Source: Corynebacterium uterequi | GTDB lineage: Bacteria; Actinomycetota; Actinomycetes; Mycobacteriales; Mycobacteriaceae | Assembly: GCF_001021065.1 (NCBI RefSeq) | Contig: NZ_CP011546.1 | Span: 682,001-746,000 of the forward strand | Direction of reading: 5' to 3' | DNA length: 64,000 bases | Shown here: piece after piece, positions 42,826-51,555 of the stretch | Layout: every line of letters begins with the position of its first letter | Numbering within the stretch: the stretch's first letter is position 1 | Translations under genes and position numbers: made by a program | Notes under the pieces: generated by a model | Told to the model about the DNA's origin: nothing | The model's database searches: none | Seen by the model: the letters and a program-made list of their open reading frames with translations, nothing else

Positions 42826-42831
42826 TAGTCT
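42826..42831 (+). promoter_or_regulatory. -10 box of the DoxX gene, leaderless
   Basis: TAGTCT located 7 nt before the ATG at 42839; divergent from the ogt promoter 30 bp away. Confidence 0.5.
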
Positions 42832-42838
42832 TAGCGCC

Positions 42839-43246
42839 ATGGATAGACCGGCAGTGAGGGATGCGGCGTTGCTGATCGTGCGCGTGGTCATAGGGGTGGT
42901 GTTCGTTGCACACGGCTATGACAAGTTCTTCCTCACCGGTCTGACGGAAACGACGGGGCAATTCTCGGCGTGGGGCGTGCCGCAACCGGGGATCTCGGCG
43001 ATCGTTGCCGGCCTCTCGGAAATGATCGGCGGGGCGCTGCTGGTGGTGGGCCTGCTGTCTACCGTGGTGGCCGGCGCTTTGGCGTTAATGATGGTGGCGG
43101 CGGTGTACTTCGTCCACCTCGACGCGGGGTTCTTCGTCGCCCAGGGCGGCGGCGAGTATGCCGCGGTGCTGATGGTGACGCTGCTGGTCATCGTCGTGTT
43201 CGGTGCCGGCCGGGCGAGCCTTGACAGGGTTTTGGCGAGTGCTTAG
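42839..43246 (+). CDS. DoxX-family membrane protein
   Basis: Four-TM protein of 135 residues. DoxX signature: AALLIVRVVIGVVFVAHGYD, KFF, then GLSEMIGGALLVVGLLSTVV and a C-terminal AAVLMVTLLVIVVFGAG. DoxX proteins are linked to redox or envelope stress (in mycobacteria part of a membrane oxidoreductase complex). The stop overlaps the start of the next gene. Substrate unknown. Confidence 0.85.
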   Translation: MDRPAVRDAALLIVRVVIGVVFVAHGYDKFFLTGLTETTGQFSAWGVPQPGISAIVAGLSEMIGGALLVVGLLSTVVAGALALMMVAAVYFVHLDAGFFVAQGGGEYAAVLMVTLLVIVVFGAGRASLDRVLASA

Positions 43247-43940
43247 CCACGACGAGATCCAGTCGGCCATCTCCGCCCGCCTCGACGGTGAACCCGCCGG
43301 CCTCGACGACGCCGTCATTGACGCACACGTGCAAGCCTGCCCGGAATGCAGCGCCTTTCAGACTCGGGCCGCGCACTTATCGGCGGCGTTGATGTACGTT
43401 GAATCGCCGCACGACGGGATGAGCCCGCCGCCCGACCTGGCGGACACCATTCTTGCCGGCGTGGACCCGCAGTGGCGCCGCGGGATGGCGAGCCGGCGGG
43501 CCTGGCTGGCCACCGCCCGCGTGGTGCTCGTGGTGCTGGCAGTGCTGTACGCGGTGTGGGCGGTGCGCACCGTGGGGGCCACGGACGGGGTCGCGCCCGT
43601 CGGTGCGGATGGGCTCACTCTCGATCCGCAGGCCCACCCGGAGACCGTCCGCGCACTCATAGAAACGGCGGGGTTGCGTTTCTCCCTGGCGGTGGGGTTG
43701 GCGATGTGTGCGTGGCGGCCTCAGCTCATTGCCGGGTTCATCGTGATTCCGGCAACCTTGGCGGCGTTCCTCGTTGGCTTTACCGCCCGCGACGTTGTCC
43801 TCGGCTGGTTCGCGCCGGGGCAGCTTCTGAGCTTGGTGGTGCTGGTGGTGACGGTCTTCACGCTGGTCGCGGCGTGGGTGGCGGACCAGGGGCTGGTGGT
43901 CAGCCAAGCATGGCGGGCGCTGCGATCGGACCCGTTGTAG
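43239..43940 (+). CDS. Membrane protein with anti-sigma-type zinc-finger domain
   Basis: Protein of 233 residues. The N-terminal ~45 residues form a zf-HC2/ZAS-like domain (LSHDEIQSAISARLDGEPAG, zinc motif H-x3-C-x2-C in HVQACPEC), followed by four hydrophobic segments from residue ~90 on (ARVVLVVLAVLYAVWAVRTV; LAVGLAMCAWRPQLIAGFIV; ATLAAFLVGFTARDVV; LLSLVVLVVTVFTLVAAWVA). ZAS proteins normally bind an ECF sigma factor encoded next door; none is present in this window. GTG start overlaps the DoxX stop by 8 nt, so the two are coupled. Confidence 0.75.
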   Translation: MLSHDEIQSAISARLDGEPAGLDDAVIDAHVQACPECSAFQTRAAHLSAALMYVESPHDGMSPPPDLADTILAGVDPQWRRGMASRRAWLATARVVLVVLAVLYAVWAVRTVGATDGVAPVGADGLTLDPQAHPETVRALIETAGLRFSLAVGLAMCAWRPQLIAGFIVIPATLAAFLVGFTARDVVLGWFAPGQLLSLVVLVVTVFTLVAAWVADQGLVVSQAWRALRSDPL

Positions 43941-43967
43941 ATCCGAGTTGGTCTCTTTCGACCTCCC

Positions 43968-43994
43968 CCGAGCTGGTCTTTAAGACCAGCTCGG
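43968..43994. terminator. 13-bp perfect inverted repeat between convergent genes
   Basis: CCGAGCTGGTCTT and AAGACCAGCTCGG flank one central T and overlap the pmt stop codon. A related half (CCGAGTTGGTCTCTT) lies just upstream. There is no T-tract; probably a bidirectional terminator. Confidence 0.5.
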
Positions 43995-45548
43995 TAGCCA
44001 CATAAGCTGCCAGTAGTACCAGTCGGGGACGAGGATGCCGTAGAACAGCGGCAACCAATAGAAGAAGGCCGCCACCACGGACGCGACGTAGACGATGGCG
44101 AGGAATGTTCCCGTCGTGAGGACATGACCGGCCAGGTGGCGCGTCCAGGCTCGCGGACGGCCGTGGCCGATGGCGTCCCCGGTGGCCAGGGCCAGCAGCA
44201 CGATGGTGAACGGGGCCAGCGGCATGGCGTAGAAGAAGTACATCTGGCGGTCGAACGCCGCCAGCCAGGGGAGAAAACCGGCGGCGAAGGCAACGAGGGG
44301 GATGACGTAGCGTCGATCCCCCCGCAGCAGGCGCCATGTTGCGAAGCAGAGCACGGGCACGGTGAGCCACCAGATCGGCGGGGTGCCGAAGAGGTAGATC
44401 GCGGAGCGGCAGGTGGTGTCGGCGCAGGCGATGTCGGAGGCGGAGGAGTAGAGCACCGGCCGGGTGGCGGCCAGCCATGACCAGGGTTTGGAGTCCCAGG
44501 GGTGGGAATTACCCGAGGAGGAGGTCAGGCTGCTGTGAAACTCGAGGACCTGAGCGTGGTAGTAGAACCAGCCGGCGAGGGCGTCCGGTAGATGGTGCAG
44601 CCACGAGTTGGCGTCGATGGAGCCGTCGGCGGCGGCGTGGCGGTACACCGAGGTTTCGCTGGCGAACCAGGCGCGGAAGGACCAGGCGTAGAGCAAGATG
44701 GGCACGATGACCAGCGAGGCGAAAGCGGGGATGGCGTCGAGCAGCAGTGCGCCGGACGTGGGGCGGCGGACTCCGTAGCGGCGACGCAGCGCCGCGTCGA
44801 GGGCGACGGAGAGCAGCCCGAAGAACGCCATGTAGTACAGACCCGACCATTTCACGGACACCGCGAGTCCGAGCATGACGCCGGCGGTGAAGCGCCACCA
44901 GCGGACGCCGGCCCGGTAGCCGAGGCCGCAGGTGGCGAGGTACCCGGCGGTGTAGGAGGCATGGATGCGGTGGCGTAGCTGTTCGTGGTCGATGGCGAGG
45001 GCCAGCGCTGCGGCGGTGATGAAGAAGACCTGGAAAATGTCGAGCATTCCGAACTTGGCGCCGACGAGCAGGACGCCGTCGCACACCGCCAACAGCCCGG
45101 CGATAAAGCCGACCAGCCAGGAGTGGCTGAGCCGGCGGGCAAGTTCCATGACCAGTAGGACCACGCCAACGCCGAAGAGCGCGGTCATGACACGCCAACC
45201 GGCGGGCGTGTAGCCGAAGACCATCTCGCCTACAGCCAACAGCTGCTTGCCCAGCGGTGGGTGGACCACCAGCCCGAAGCCGGGGTTGGATTCGATGCCG
45301 CCCACGAGGGGGTTGGCGTTGCTGCGTACCATGTCCCAGGCCTGGGGAACGTAGTGTTTTTCGTCGAAGACTGGCGTTCCCTGGGACGTGGGCAAGGTTA
45401 GTCCCGATACCCGGCTGATGAGGGCGAGGAGGGCGATCAGTGCGGTCGACCATGCGTCGGCGCGCGTGTACAGGTAGCGACGCGGCGCCGGCGGGCACGC
45501 TGGCGCATTGGGGTGCGCGTGGCGCGGGGAAGTGGTCGGGCTGTACAC
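43980..45548 (-). CDS. pmt: Protein O-mannosyltransferase
   Basis: GT-C glycosyltransferase of 522 residues that transfers mannose from polyprenyl-phosphomannose to secreted proteins. PMT signatures: the catalytic first loop TSQGTPVFDEKHYVPQAW with the Asp-Glu pair, HPPLGKQLLAVGEMVF, about ten TMs, and a PMT_4TMC C-terminal block (WDSKPWSWLAATRPVLY…). GTG 45548 is set by a TAGACT box 8 nt upstream; the frame stays open far beyond it across rsmI without PMT similarity. Adjacent rsmI matches Rv1002c-Rv1003. Confidence 0.93.
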   Translation of the reverse strand: MYSPTTSPRHAHPNAPACPPAPRRYLYTRADAWSTALIALLALISRVSGLTLPTSQGTPVFDEKHYVPQAWDMVRSNANPLVGGIESNPGFGLVVHPPLGKQLLAVGEMVFGYTPAGWRVMTALFGVGVVLLVMELARRLSHSWLVGFIAGLLAVCDGVLLVGAKFGMLDIFQVFFITAAALALAIDHEQLRHRIHASYTAGYLATCGLGYRAGVRWWRFTAGVMLGLAVSVKWSGLYYMAFFGLLSVALDAALRRRYGVRRPTSGALLLDAIPAFASLVIVPILLYAWSFRAWFASETSVYRHAAADGSIDANSWLHHLPDALAGWFYYHAQVLEFHSSLTSSSGNSHPWDSKPWSWLAATRPVLYSSASDIACADTTCRSAIYLFGTPPIWWLTVPVLCFATWRLLRGDRRYVIPLVAFAAGFLPWLAAFDRQMYFFYAMPLAPFTIVLLALATGDAIGHGRPRAWTRHLAGHVLTTGTFLAIVYVASVVAAFFYWLPLFYGILVPDWYYWQLMWLPSWS

Positions 45549-45556
45549 GCTAGGAG

Positions 45557-45562
45557 AGTCTA
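45557..45562 (-). promoter_or_regulatory. -10 box of pmt, leaderless
   Basis: TAGACT on the minus strand, 8 nt before the GTG at 45548. The plus-strand TAGTGT at 45561-45566 may serve rsmI, so two divergent -10 boxes overlap. Confidence 0.45.
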
Positions 45563-45581
45563 GTGTGCCATGCTTTACGGC

Positions 45582-46451
45582 ATGGATACCTGTGCGCGAC
45601 GAGAGCCCGAGGACCTGCCCCGCGGGGTGATTGTGGCGGCGACGCCGTTGGGCAACATTGGCGACGCGTCGCCGCGGCTGGTTGCCGCGTTGGCCTCGGC
45701 GGATGTCATCGCCGCGGAGGATACTCGGCGCACGCGGGCGTTGGCCAGTGCGCTGGGGGTGCAGCTGCGGGCTGAGGTGATCTCGAATTTCGATCACAAT
45801 GAGCAGTCGCGTGTGGAGCGGCTGCTCGACGCTGCCCGGCACGGCAGTGTCCTGGTGGTGACGGATGCGGGGATGCCGTTGGTGTCCGACCCTGGGCTGT
45901 CGCTCGTTAACGCCGCGCACGACGCCGGGGTCGCGGTGACGTGCCTGCCTGGGCCCTCGGCTGTGCCGACGGCCCTGGCGCTGTCGGGGCTCAACGTCGG
46001 ACATTTCCTTTTTGACGGTTTCGCGCCCCGGAAGGCGGGAGCCCGCCGCAGTTGGTTGGAGTCGCTGATTGGGCAGCCGCGGGCGGTGTGTTTCTTTGAA
46101 TCGCCGCATCGGTTGGCGGAGACGTTGGCCGCGGCCGCGGAGGTTCTGGGTGATCGACGCGCGGCGGTGTGCCGGGAGTTGACCAAGACGTACGAGGAGG
46201 TTCGCCGCGGCAGCCTCGCCGAGCTGGCTGAGTGGGCTGCTGACGGGGTGCGCGGGGAGATCACCGTGGTCATCGAGGGGGCAACGGGCGAGGAAGCAGC
46301 GGAGGCCCCGGAGGATCTGGTGGGCGACGTCGAGGAACTCGTCGATCAGGGGATGCGCTTGAAGGACGCGTGCCGGCAGGTGGCGCAGGGGCGTGGGGTG
46401 AGCCATAAGCAGTTGTACGAGGCGGTACTTCAAGCGCGGCGTGACCGGTAG
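45582..46451 (+). CDS. rsmI: 16S rRNA (cytidine-1402 2'-O) methyltransferase
   Basis: SAM-dependent tetrapyrrole-methylase-fold enzyme of about 289 residues. Motifs: VIVAATPLGNIGDASPRLVA, VIAAEDTRRTRALA, VVTDAGMPLVSDPGL, CLPGPSAVPTALALSG, FFESPHRLAETL, and CRELTKTYEEVRRG. Two ATGs compete (45570 and 45582). A -10 box TAGTGT at 45561-45566 would place the transcript start after 45570, so the second ATG is preferred. The C-terminal HTH-like tail (LKDACRQVAQGRGVSHKQLY) is present. Confidence 0.93.
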   Translation: MDTCARREPEDLPRGVIVAATPLGNIGDASPRLVAALASADVIAAEDTRRTRALASALGVQLRAEVISNFDHNEQSRVERLLDAARHGSVLVVTDAGMPLVSDPGLSLVNAAHDAGVAVTCLPGPSAVPTALALSGLNVGHFLFDGFAPRKAGARRSWLESLIGQPRAVCFFESPHRLAETLAAAAEVLGDRRAAVCRELTKTYEEVRRGSLAELAEWAADGVRGEITVVIEGATGEEAAEAPEDLVGDVEELVDQGMRLKDACRQVAQGRGVSHKQLYEAVLQARRDR

Positions 46452-46459
46452 GAGGCATT

Positions 46460-46481
46460 GACAGCATAACGTTATGTTGTC
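46460..46481. promoter_or_regulatory. 22-bp palindrome upstream of betP
   Basis: GACAGCATAAC and GTTATGTTGTC form an inverted repeat with one mismatch around AACGTT, just after rsmI. No T-tract follows, so a regulator binding site is more likely than a terminator. Regulator unknown. Confidence 0.45.
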
Positions 46482-46524
46482 GTGACCTTTGGGGGCTATC
46501 CGGGTGCTGCCGGTTGAAACTATG

Positions 46525-46541
46525 GTCACGAAAAGGTAACG
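46525..46541 (+). promoter_or_regulatory. Candidate MtrA direct repeat upstream of betP
   Basis: GTCACG and GTAACG are spaced 11 bp apart, which fits the direct-repeat pattern I recall for MtrA in C. glutamicum, where MtrA controls betP. Position is 75-90 bp upstream of the start. Confidence 0.4.
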
Positions 46542-46614
46542 GCGGCTATTTATTGGTGAATACTGACTGAGCTAGAGCTTAAGATAACTTGAGTTGATGG
46601 CGTTGGTTGGGACA

Positions 46615-48453
46615 ATGAGCCATATGTCTGCACACGAAACGCCACATCGTCAACCAGATCAGCCAGCGGCACCCGACGCCGCTGGCGAAGACTACCGCTC
46701 CGTGCGCGAGGAATTAGACTCCGCGAGCGCAACCAGCCAGCTCGCCGCAATGCTCACCGACGAGAACCTCCTCGCCGGCACCGACGCTGGCCAAGACGCC
46801 GACGGCGAGAAGGAACTGCCGGAGCACTCCTACTCGGTCGACTGGTCCGTCGTCGGCCCGGCTGCCGTGCTAGTTGCCGCCGTCGTCATCTGGGGCCTCG
46901 CCGCCGCAGAGAGCTTCTCCGCCGCGGCCACCGCCGCGTTCACCTGGGTCCTGGACAGCCTCGGCTGGGCCTTCGTCCTCTTCGGCACGGTGTTCGTCAT
47001 TTTCGTGTTGTGCGTCGCCTTTAGCCGCTTCGGCTCCATCAAGCTCGGCGCCCAGGACGAAGAACCCGAATTCCGCACCACCTCCTGGGTGGCCATGATG
47101 TTCGCCGCGGGCATGGGCATTGGCCTGATGTTCTACGGCGCCTCCGAGCCGCTGTCCTTCTATCGCGACGGCGTACCCGGACACGAACCGAACGAGGTCG
47201 GCACCGCGATGGCCACCGCAATGTTCCACTGGACGCTGCACCCGTGGGCCATCTACGCCATCGTCGGACTGGCCATCGGCTATTCCACGTTCCGCGTCGG
47301 GCGTCGGCAGCTGATTTCCTCCTCCTTCGTGCCGCTGATCGGGGAGAAGGCGGCGACCGGCGTGCTCGGCAAGCTCATCGACATTCTGTCTATCTTCGCC
47401 ACCGTTTTCGGCACCGCCTGCTCCCTGGGGTTGGGCGCACTGCAGATCCGCGCCGGCCTGGTCGCTTCGGGCTTCGTCGATAACCCGTCGAACACGACCA
47501 TCCTCGTCGTCGTGCTCATCCTCACCCTGGCGTTCGTCCTCTCCGCACTGTCCGGCGTGGGCAAGGGCATCCAGTACCTGTCCAACACCAACATGGTGCT
47601 GGCCGCCCTTCTCGCCGTGTTCGTCTTCGCCTTTGGCCCCACGATCACCCAGCTCAACCTCATCCCCGGCGCCGTCGGCACCTACCTCTCTCAGTTCTTT
47701 GAGATGGCCGGTCGCACCGCCGAAAGCGCCGACGGCAATGCCGCGGAGTGGATCTCCGGCTGGACCATCTTCTACTGGGCCTGGTGGATCTCCTGGTCGC
47801 CCTTCGTCGGCATGTTCCTCGCCCGCATTTCCCGAGGACGCACGGTCCGTGAGTTCTGCCTTGGCGTCATGATTGTCCCGAGTGCGCTGTCGACCGTGTG
47901 GTTCGCTATCTTCGGTGGCACCGCCATCAGCATGGAGCAAAACGGCACCTCCATCGTCTCTGACTTGGGTACCGAGGCCCAGCTGTTCAACCTCCTGCAC
48001 AACTTGCCACTGGGCACGATCATGGGCGTGGTCGCCGTCGTCCTGCTCGGTACGTTCTTCATCACATCGGCGGACTCGGCCTCCACCGTCATGGGGTCGA
48101 TGTCCCAGCGCGGCAAGTCCGACGCCGCCGGCTGGCTGTCCGCCACGTGGGGCGTGCTGGCGGCGCTGGTGGGTTTGACGCTGCTGCTCGGCGGCGGCGA
48201 TGACGCCCTCAACGCGGTTCAAAACGTCACCATCGTTGCCGCGACGCCCTTCCTGCTCATCGTCGTCTGCCTCATGGTTGCCATCCTTAAGGACTTGCGC
48301 AACGACGTCATCTACCTCGATCACCGAGAGCACCAACGTTTCCAACGCCAGCTGGCCATCGAGCGCCGCAAGTACCGGGAGAAGGCGTACCTGGAGGCGC
48401 AGAAGCAACGTCGACGCGCGATGCTGCACCGCAAGCCCTCCCGCGAGCGTTAA
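46615..48453 (+). CDS. betP: BCCT osmolyte carrier, BetP orthologue
   Basis: Sodium-coupled glycine betaine importer of about 612 residues, active at high osmolality. The acidic N-terminal tail (about 75 residues) precedes 12 TMs. The glycine stretch [20 protein letters not shown], the [20 protein letters not shown] segment and the aromatic betaine box ([20 protein letters not shown]) are near-identical to C. glutamicum BetP as I remember it. The Arg-rich C-terminal helix ([20 protein letters not shown]…) is the BetP osmosensor. Start is uncertain among ATG 46597, 46615 and 46624. Confidence 0.93.
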   Translation: MSHMSAHETPHRQPDQPAAPDAAGEDYRSVREELDSASATSQLAAMLTDENLLAGTDAGQDADGEKELPEHSYSVDWSVVGPAAVLVAAVVIWGLAAAESFSAAATAAFTWVLDSLGWAFVLFGTVFVIFVLCVAFSRFGSIKLGAQDEEPEFRTTSWVAMMFAAGMGIGLMFYGASEPLSFYRDGVPGHEPNEVGTAMATAMFHWTLHPWAIYAIVGLAIGYSTFRVGRRQLISSSFVPLIGEKAATGVLGKLIDILSIFATVFGTACSLGLGALQIRAGLVASGFVDNPSNTTILVVVLILTLAFVLSALSGVGKGIQYLSNTNMVLAALLAVFVFAFGPTITQLNLIPGAVGTYLSQFFEMAGRTAESADGNAAEWISGWTIFYWAWWISWSPFVGMFLARISRGRTVREFCLGVMIVPSALSTVWFAIFGGTAISMEQNGTSIVSDLGTEAQLFNLLHNLPLGTIMGVVAVVLLGTFFITSADSASTVMGSMSQRGKSDAAGWLSATWGVLAALVGLTLLLGGGDDALNAVQNVTIVAATPFLLIVVCLMVAILKDLRNDVIYLDHREHQRFQRQLAIERRKYREKAYLEAQKQRRRAMLHRKPSRER

Positions 48454-48469
48454 GGCGCCACCGCCTTTT
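48452..48469 (+). terminator. Short hairpin overlapping the betP stop
   Basis: AAGGCG/CGCCTT stem with a 4-nt loop, followed by TT. It begins at the betP stop codon; a weak intrinsic terminator. Confidence 0.4.
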
Positions 48470-48544
48470 CAACCCTCGCTACGGAACCCGTCGACGCCCG
48501 GTCTCGCCCTGCTACTCAAGTGGGTGCGCGACCGGGCGACCCCG

Positions 48545-48550
48545 TAGAAT
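48545..48550 (+). promoter_or_regulatory. -10 box of metG, leaderless
   Basis: TAGAAT, 7 nt before the ATG at 48558. It rules out the in-frame ATG at 48549, which lies inside the box. Confidence 0.55.
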
Positions 48551-48557
48551 GACCGGC

Positions 48558-50414
48558 ATGACTGTGCCTGACACCTCCACCCCCGTACTCGTTTTTGCGG
48601 CGTGGCCCTACGCCAACGGCCCGCGCCACATCGGCCACGTGGCCGGCTTCGCGGTCCCGGCGGACGTTTTCGCCCGCTACCAGCGCATGAGCGGTGCGAA
48701 GGTCCTCATGGTGTCGGGTACGGACGAGCACGGCACCCCGCTGCTGGTTCAGGCGGACAAGGAAGGGGTGTCCGTCAAGGAGATGGCGGATCGGTACAAC
48801 CGGCAGATCGTCGAGGACCTCACCGGCTTGGGGCTGTCCTACGACCTGTTCACCCGCACCACGACGCGCAACCACTACGCCGTGGTCCAGGAACTCTTTA
48901 AGGGTCTCTACGACAACGGTTACATGATCCGGCAGACCACCCTCGGCGCTATCTCGCCGTCGACGGGGCGAACCCTGCCGGACCGCTACATCGAGGGAAC
49001 GTGCCCCATCTGCGGGGCCACCGACGCCCGCGGCGACCAGTGCGACACCTGCGGCAACCAGCTCGACCCGGCGGATCTCATCGACCCGCGCTCCAAGATC
49101 AACGGGGAAACCCCGAAGTTCATCGAGACGGAGCACTTCCTGCTCGACCTGCCGTCCATCGCTTCCAGCCTGGGCGAGTGGCTTAAGACCCGCACGGACT
49201 GGCGCCCCAACGTGCTGAAATTCGCCCTCAACCTGCTCGATGACCTGCGCCCGCGCGCCATGACCCGCGACATCGACTGGGGTATCCCGGTTCCGGTAGA
49301 GGGCTGGCAGGACAATAACGCCAAGAAGCTCTACGTGTGGTTTGACGCGGTGATCGGCTACCTCTCTGCCTCTATTGAGTGGGCGCACCGCATCGGCGAC
49401 GAGGACGCCTGGAAGAACTGGTGGCACAATCCTCAGGCCCCGGCCTACTACTTCATGGGCAAGGACAACATCACCTTCCACGCGCAGATCTGGCCCGCCG
49501 AGTTGCTGGGTTACATGGGCAAGGGCGACAAGGGTGGGACGCTGCACAAGTACGGCGAACTCAACCTGCCCACCGAGGTGGTCTCCTCCGAGTTCCTCAT
49601 GATGAGCGGGTCCAAGTTCTCCTCCTCCAAGGGCGTGGTCATCTACGTCAAGGACTTCCTCGCCGAGTTCGGCCCCGACGCGCTGCGCTACTTCATCGCC
49701 GTCGCCGGCCCGGAGAACACGGACACGGACTTCACGTGGGAAGAGTTCGTGCGACGGGTCAACAACGAACTCGCTAACGGCTGGGGAAACCTGGTCAACC
49801 GCACCGTGTCCATGGCGTACAAGAACTTCCAGGCGGTACCGACCCCTGGGGAACTCAGCGAGGACGACGTCCGGCTGCTGGACCAGGCGGCCGCCGCGTT
49901 CGACGAGGTGGGCGCGTCGCTGGCCAAGGCGAAGTTCAAAAACGGCATCACCGCCGTCATGCAGTTGGTTGGCGAGGCGAATGCCTACATCGCCGCGCAG
50001 GAGCCGTGGAAGCTGGCAAAGCTCGACGGCGCCACGGAGCCAGGGTCCCGGCTGGCCACCGTGCTGTGGACCGCGCTGCAGGTGGTCAGCGACTGCAACG
50101 TCATGCTCACCCCGTACCTTCCGCACCTCGCGCAGCGGGTGCACGAGACTCTGGGGCGCGACGGCGTCTGGGCGGCCCTGCCGGAGATCCGGGACGTCGT
50201 CGACGATTCCCCCGAGCAGCCGGTGGGCGTCGGCGTGCCCGAACAGGGGCAGAGTTACCCGGTCATCACGGGCGACTACGCCTCGCAGGCGGCCACGTGG
50301 GCCCGCGTCGACGTCGTGCCTGGAACCACATTGAGCAAGCCGAAGCCGCTGGTGGCCAAGCTGGACCCGGAGCTTGCTGAGACCGGCCCCGAGTGGGCCC
50401 CCGTGCACAAGTAA
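48558..50414 (+). CDS. metG: Methionyl-tRNA synthetase
   Basis: Class I synthetase of 618 residues charging tRNA-Met. Signature 1 [14 protein letters not shown] (HIGH), a zinc knuckle with two pairs (CPIC and CDTC), and the KMSKS-equivalent [12 protein letters not shown]. The C-terminal anticodon-binding region follows, without an added tRNA-binding OB domain. ATG 48558 is chosen on a -10 box TAGAAT exactly 7 nt upstream. Order metG-tatD-rpf-ksgA-ispE equals that of mycobacteria. Confidence 0.97.
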   Translation: MTVPDTSTPVLVFAAWPYANGPRHIGHVAGFAVPADVFARYQRMSGAKVLMVSGTDEHGTPLLVQADKEGVSVKEMADRYNRQIVEDLTGLGLSYDLFTRTTTRNHYAVVQELFKGLYDNGYMIRQTTLGAISPSTGRTLPDRYIEGTCPICGATDARGDQCDTCGNQLDPADLIDPRSKINGETPKFIETEHFLLDLPSIASSLGEWLKTRTDWRPNVLKFALNLLDDLRPRAMTRDIDWGIPVPVEGWQDNNAKKLYVWFDAVIGYLSASIEWAHRIGDEDAWKNWWHNPQAPAYYFMGKDNITFHAQIWPAELLGYMGKGDKGGTLHKYGELNLPTEVVSSEFLMMSGSKFSSSKGVVIYVKDFLAEFGPDALRYFIAVAGPENTDTDFTWEEFVRRVNNELANGWGNLVNRTVSMAYKNFQAVPTPGELSEDDVRLLDQAAAAFDEVGASLAKAKFKNGITAVMQLVGEANAYIAAQEPWKLAKLDGATEPGSRLATVLWTALQVVSDCNVMLTPYLPHLAQRVHETLGRDGVWAALPEIRDVVDDSPEQPVGVGVPEQGQSYPVITGDYASQAATWARVDVVPGTTLSKPKPLVAKLDPELAETGPEWAPVHK

Positions 50415-50431
50415 CAGCCCGTCGGGGCGGT

Positions 50432-50437
50432 TAAGGT
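50432..50437 (+). promoter_or_regulatory. -10 box of tatD, leaderless
   Basis: TAAGGT located 8 nt before the ATG at 50446. Confidence 0.4.
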
Positions 50438-50445
50438 GTACAGAC

Positions 50446-51285
50446 ATGTCGAAGAAGAAGCCCCGCCCCACCCCTGTTCCGGCCCGGACCATCCCTGGCC
50501 TCATCGACGCGCATACCCACCTTGCCTCCGCAGGGGCGACGACCGCCGAGGACGTCGCCGCCATGATGGAGCGAGCCGACGCCGCTGGCGTGCGGTGGGT
50601 GTGCACGGTAGGCGACGGCTTAGCCGAAGCCCGGCAGGCGCTCGACGCCGCCCGCGGCCATGAGCGTGTTTTCGCCGCGTGTGCGATTCATCCCACCCGC
50701 GCCGCAGAGCTGACGGAAGCAGCCCGGGCTGAACTGACCGACATGGCGGCGGATCCCCGCTGCGTGGCGATTGGGGAGACCGGCATCGATACCTACTGGC
50801 TGACCCACGCTCCGGACAGCACCGCGCCCCTGGATGTGCAGGAAGAGGCGCTGCGCTGGCACATCGACCTCGCATGTTCGAGTGGTAAGGCGCTGATGAT
50901 CCACAACCGGGAGGGAGACGAGGAGCTGCTGCGCATACTCGACGACGCCCCGCGCCCTCGAGAGGTCATCCTGCACTGTTTTTCCTCGCCGCTTAACGTC
51001 GCGCGAGAGGCGCTGGATCGGGGATACGTGTTGAGCTTTGCGGGCAACGTGACGTTTAAACGCAACGACGAGCTGCGGGCCGCGGCAGCCCTGGCGCCGG
51101 TGGGGCAGTGGCTCATTGAGACCGACGCGCCCTACATGACCCCGGAGCCGTTCCGGGGCGCGCGCAACGAACCGTCGCTCATCGGGCATACGGCGGAAGT
51201 GGTGGCGCAGGCCCGCGGGATGGCCGTCGAGGAGCTGGCTACGGAGGTCACGGCGACATTCGCGCGGGTGTATCAGGTCGGCTAG
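50446..51285 (+). CDS. tatD: TatD-family metal-dependent DNase/hydrolase
   Basis: Amidohydrolase-fold nuclease of 279 residues. Metal ligands visible: IDAHTHLAS (H-x-H), the Glu in GETGIDTYW, HNREGDEELL, HCFSS and the Asp in IETDAPYMTPEPFRG. ATG 50446 is chosen; a frame reaching back to 50374 overlaps metG. It is a single-gene unit upstream of the large surface-protein gene, which interrupts the usual tatD-rpf order. Confidence 0.94.
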   Translation: MSKKKPRPTPVPARTIPGLIDAHTHLASAGATTAEDVAAMMERADAAGVRWVCTVGDGLAEARQALDAARGHERVFAACAIHPTRAAELTEAARAELTDMAADPRCVAIGETGIDTYWLTHAPDSTAPLDVQEEALRWHIDLACSSGKALMIHNREGDEELLRILDDAPRPREVILHCFSSPLNVAREALDRGYVLSFAGNVTFKRNDELRAAAALAPVGQWLIETDAPYMTPEPFRGARNEPSLIGHTAEVVAQARGMAVEELATEVTATFARVYQVG

Positions 51286-51429
51286 ACCTGGGCCGCAAAC
51301 TCGGCCGAGGGGGTAAGATCAGACCTTTTCTATGAGGGTTTGCGTTGCTTTTCGGAAGTGAGTGAAGTCTAAGCTGAGCCGTGGCTGAGGTTGACCTGAA
51401 TCCAAGCCCATAAACTGTTGTAGGAAAGT

Positions 51430-51435
51430 TATAAT
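51430..51435 (+). promoter_or_regulatory. Perfect -10 box (TATAAT) of the surface-protein gene
   Basis: TATAAT at 51430-51435, unusual in this GC-rich genome. No -35 box at canonical distance; TTGACC at 51391-51396 is too far. A start near 51442 would put the following G-tract in the first 20 nt of the mRNA. Confidence 0.55.
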
Positions 51436-51448
51436 ACCCCCAAAATAA

Positions 51449-51458
51449 GGGGGGGGGG
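51449..51458 (+). repeat. Run of ten G in the 5' leader of the surface-protein gene
   Basis: Ten consecutive G lie about 14 bp after the -10 box and 98 bp before the ATG. The longest homopolymer I saw in the window. CCCCC (51437-51441) just upstream could pair with part of it. Confidence 0.9.
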
Positions 51459-51555
51459 ACTGTCTTTGGCTGAAATCAACCTTTCGGTGGATGTCCATTG
51501 GTAGCGGGCGTAGAGTCCGCGTTGTCCCACCGTCTAGCAGTCATAGGATTTTCGC

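Noticed and set aside
45549..46529. Upstream extension of the pmt frame through rsmI
   Set aside because: No PMT similarity in the extension, it is antisense to rsmI, and a -10 box at 45557-45562 sets the GTG at 45548.
46870..48429. Long open frame antisense to betP
   Set aside because: Asp/Glu/Gly/His-rich product without family resemblance; the betP frame is certain.
48516..50606. A 696-codon open frame antisense to metG
   Set aside because: Metal-rich GC codon bias leaves the antisense frame open; metG on the other strand has all synthetase motifs.
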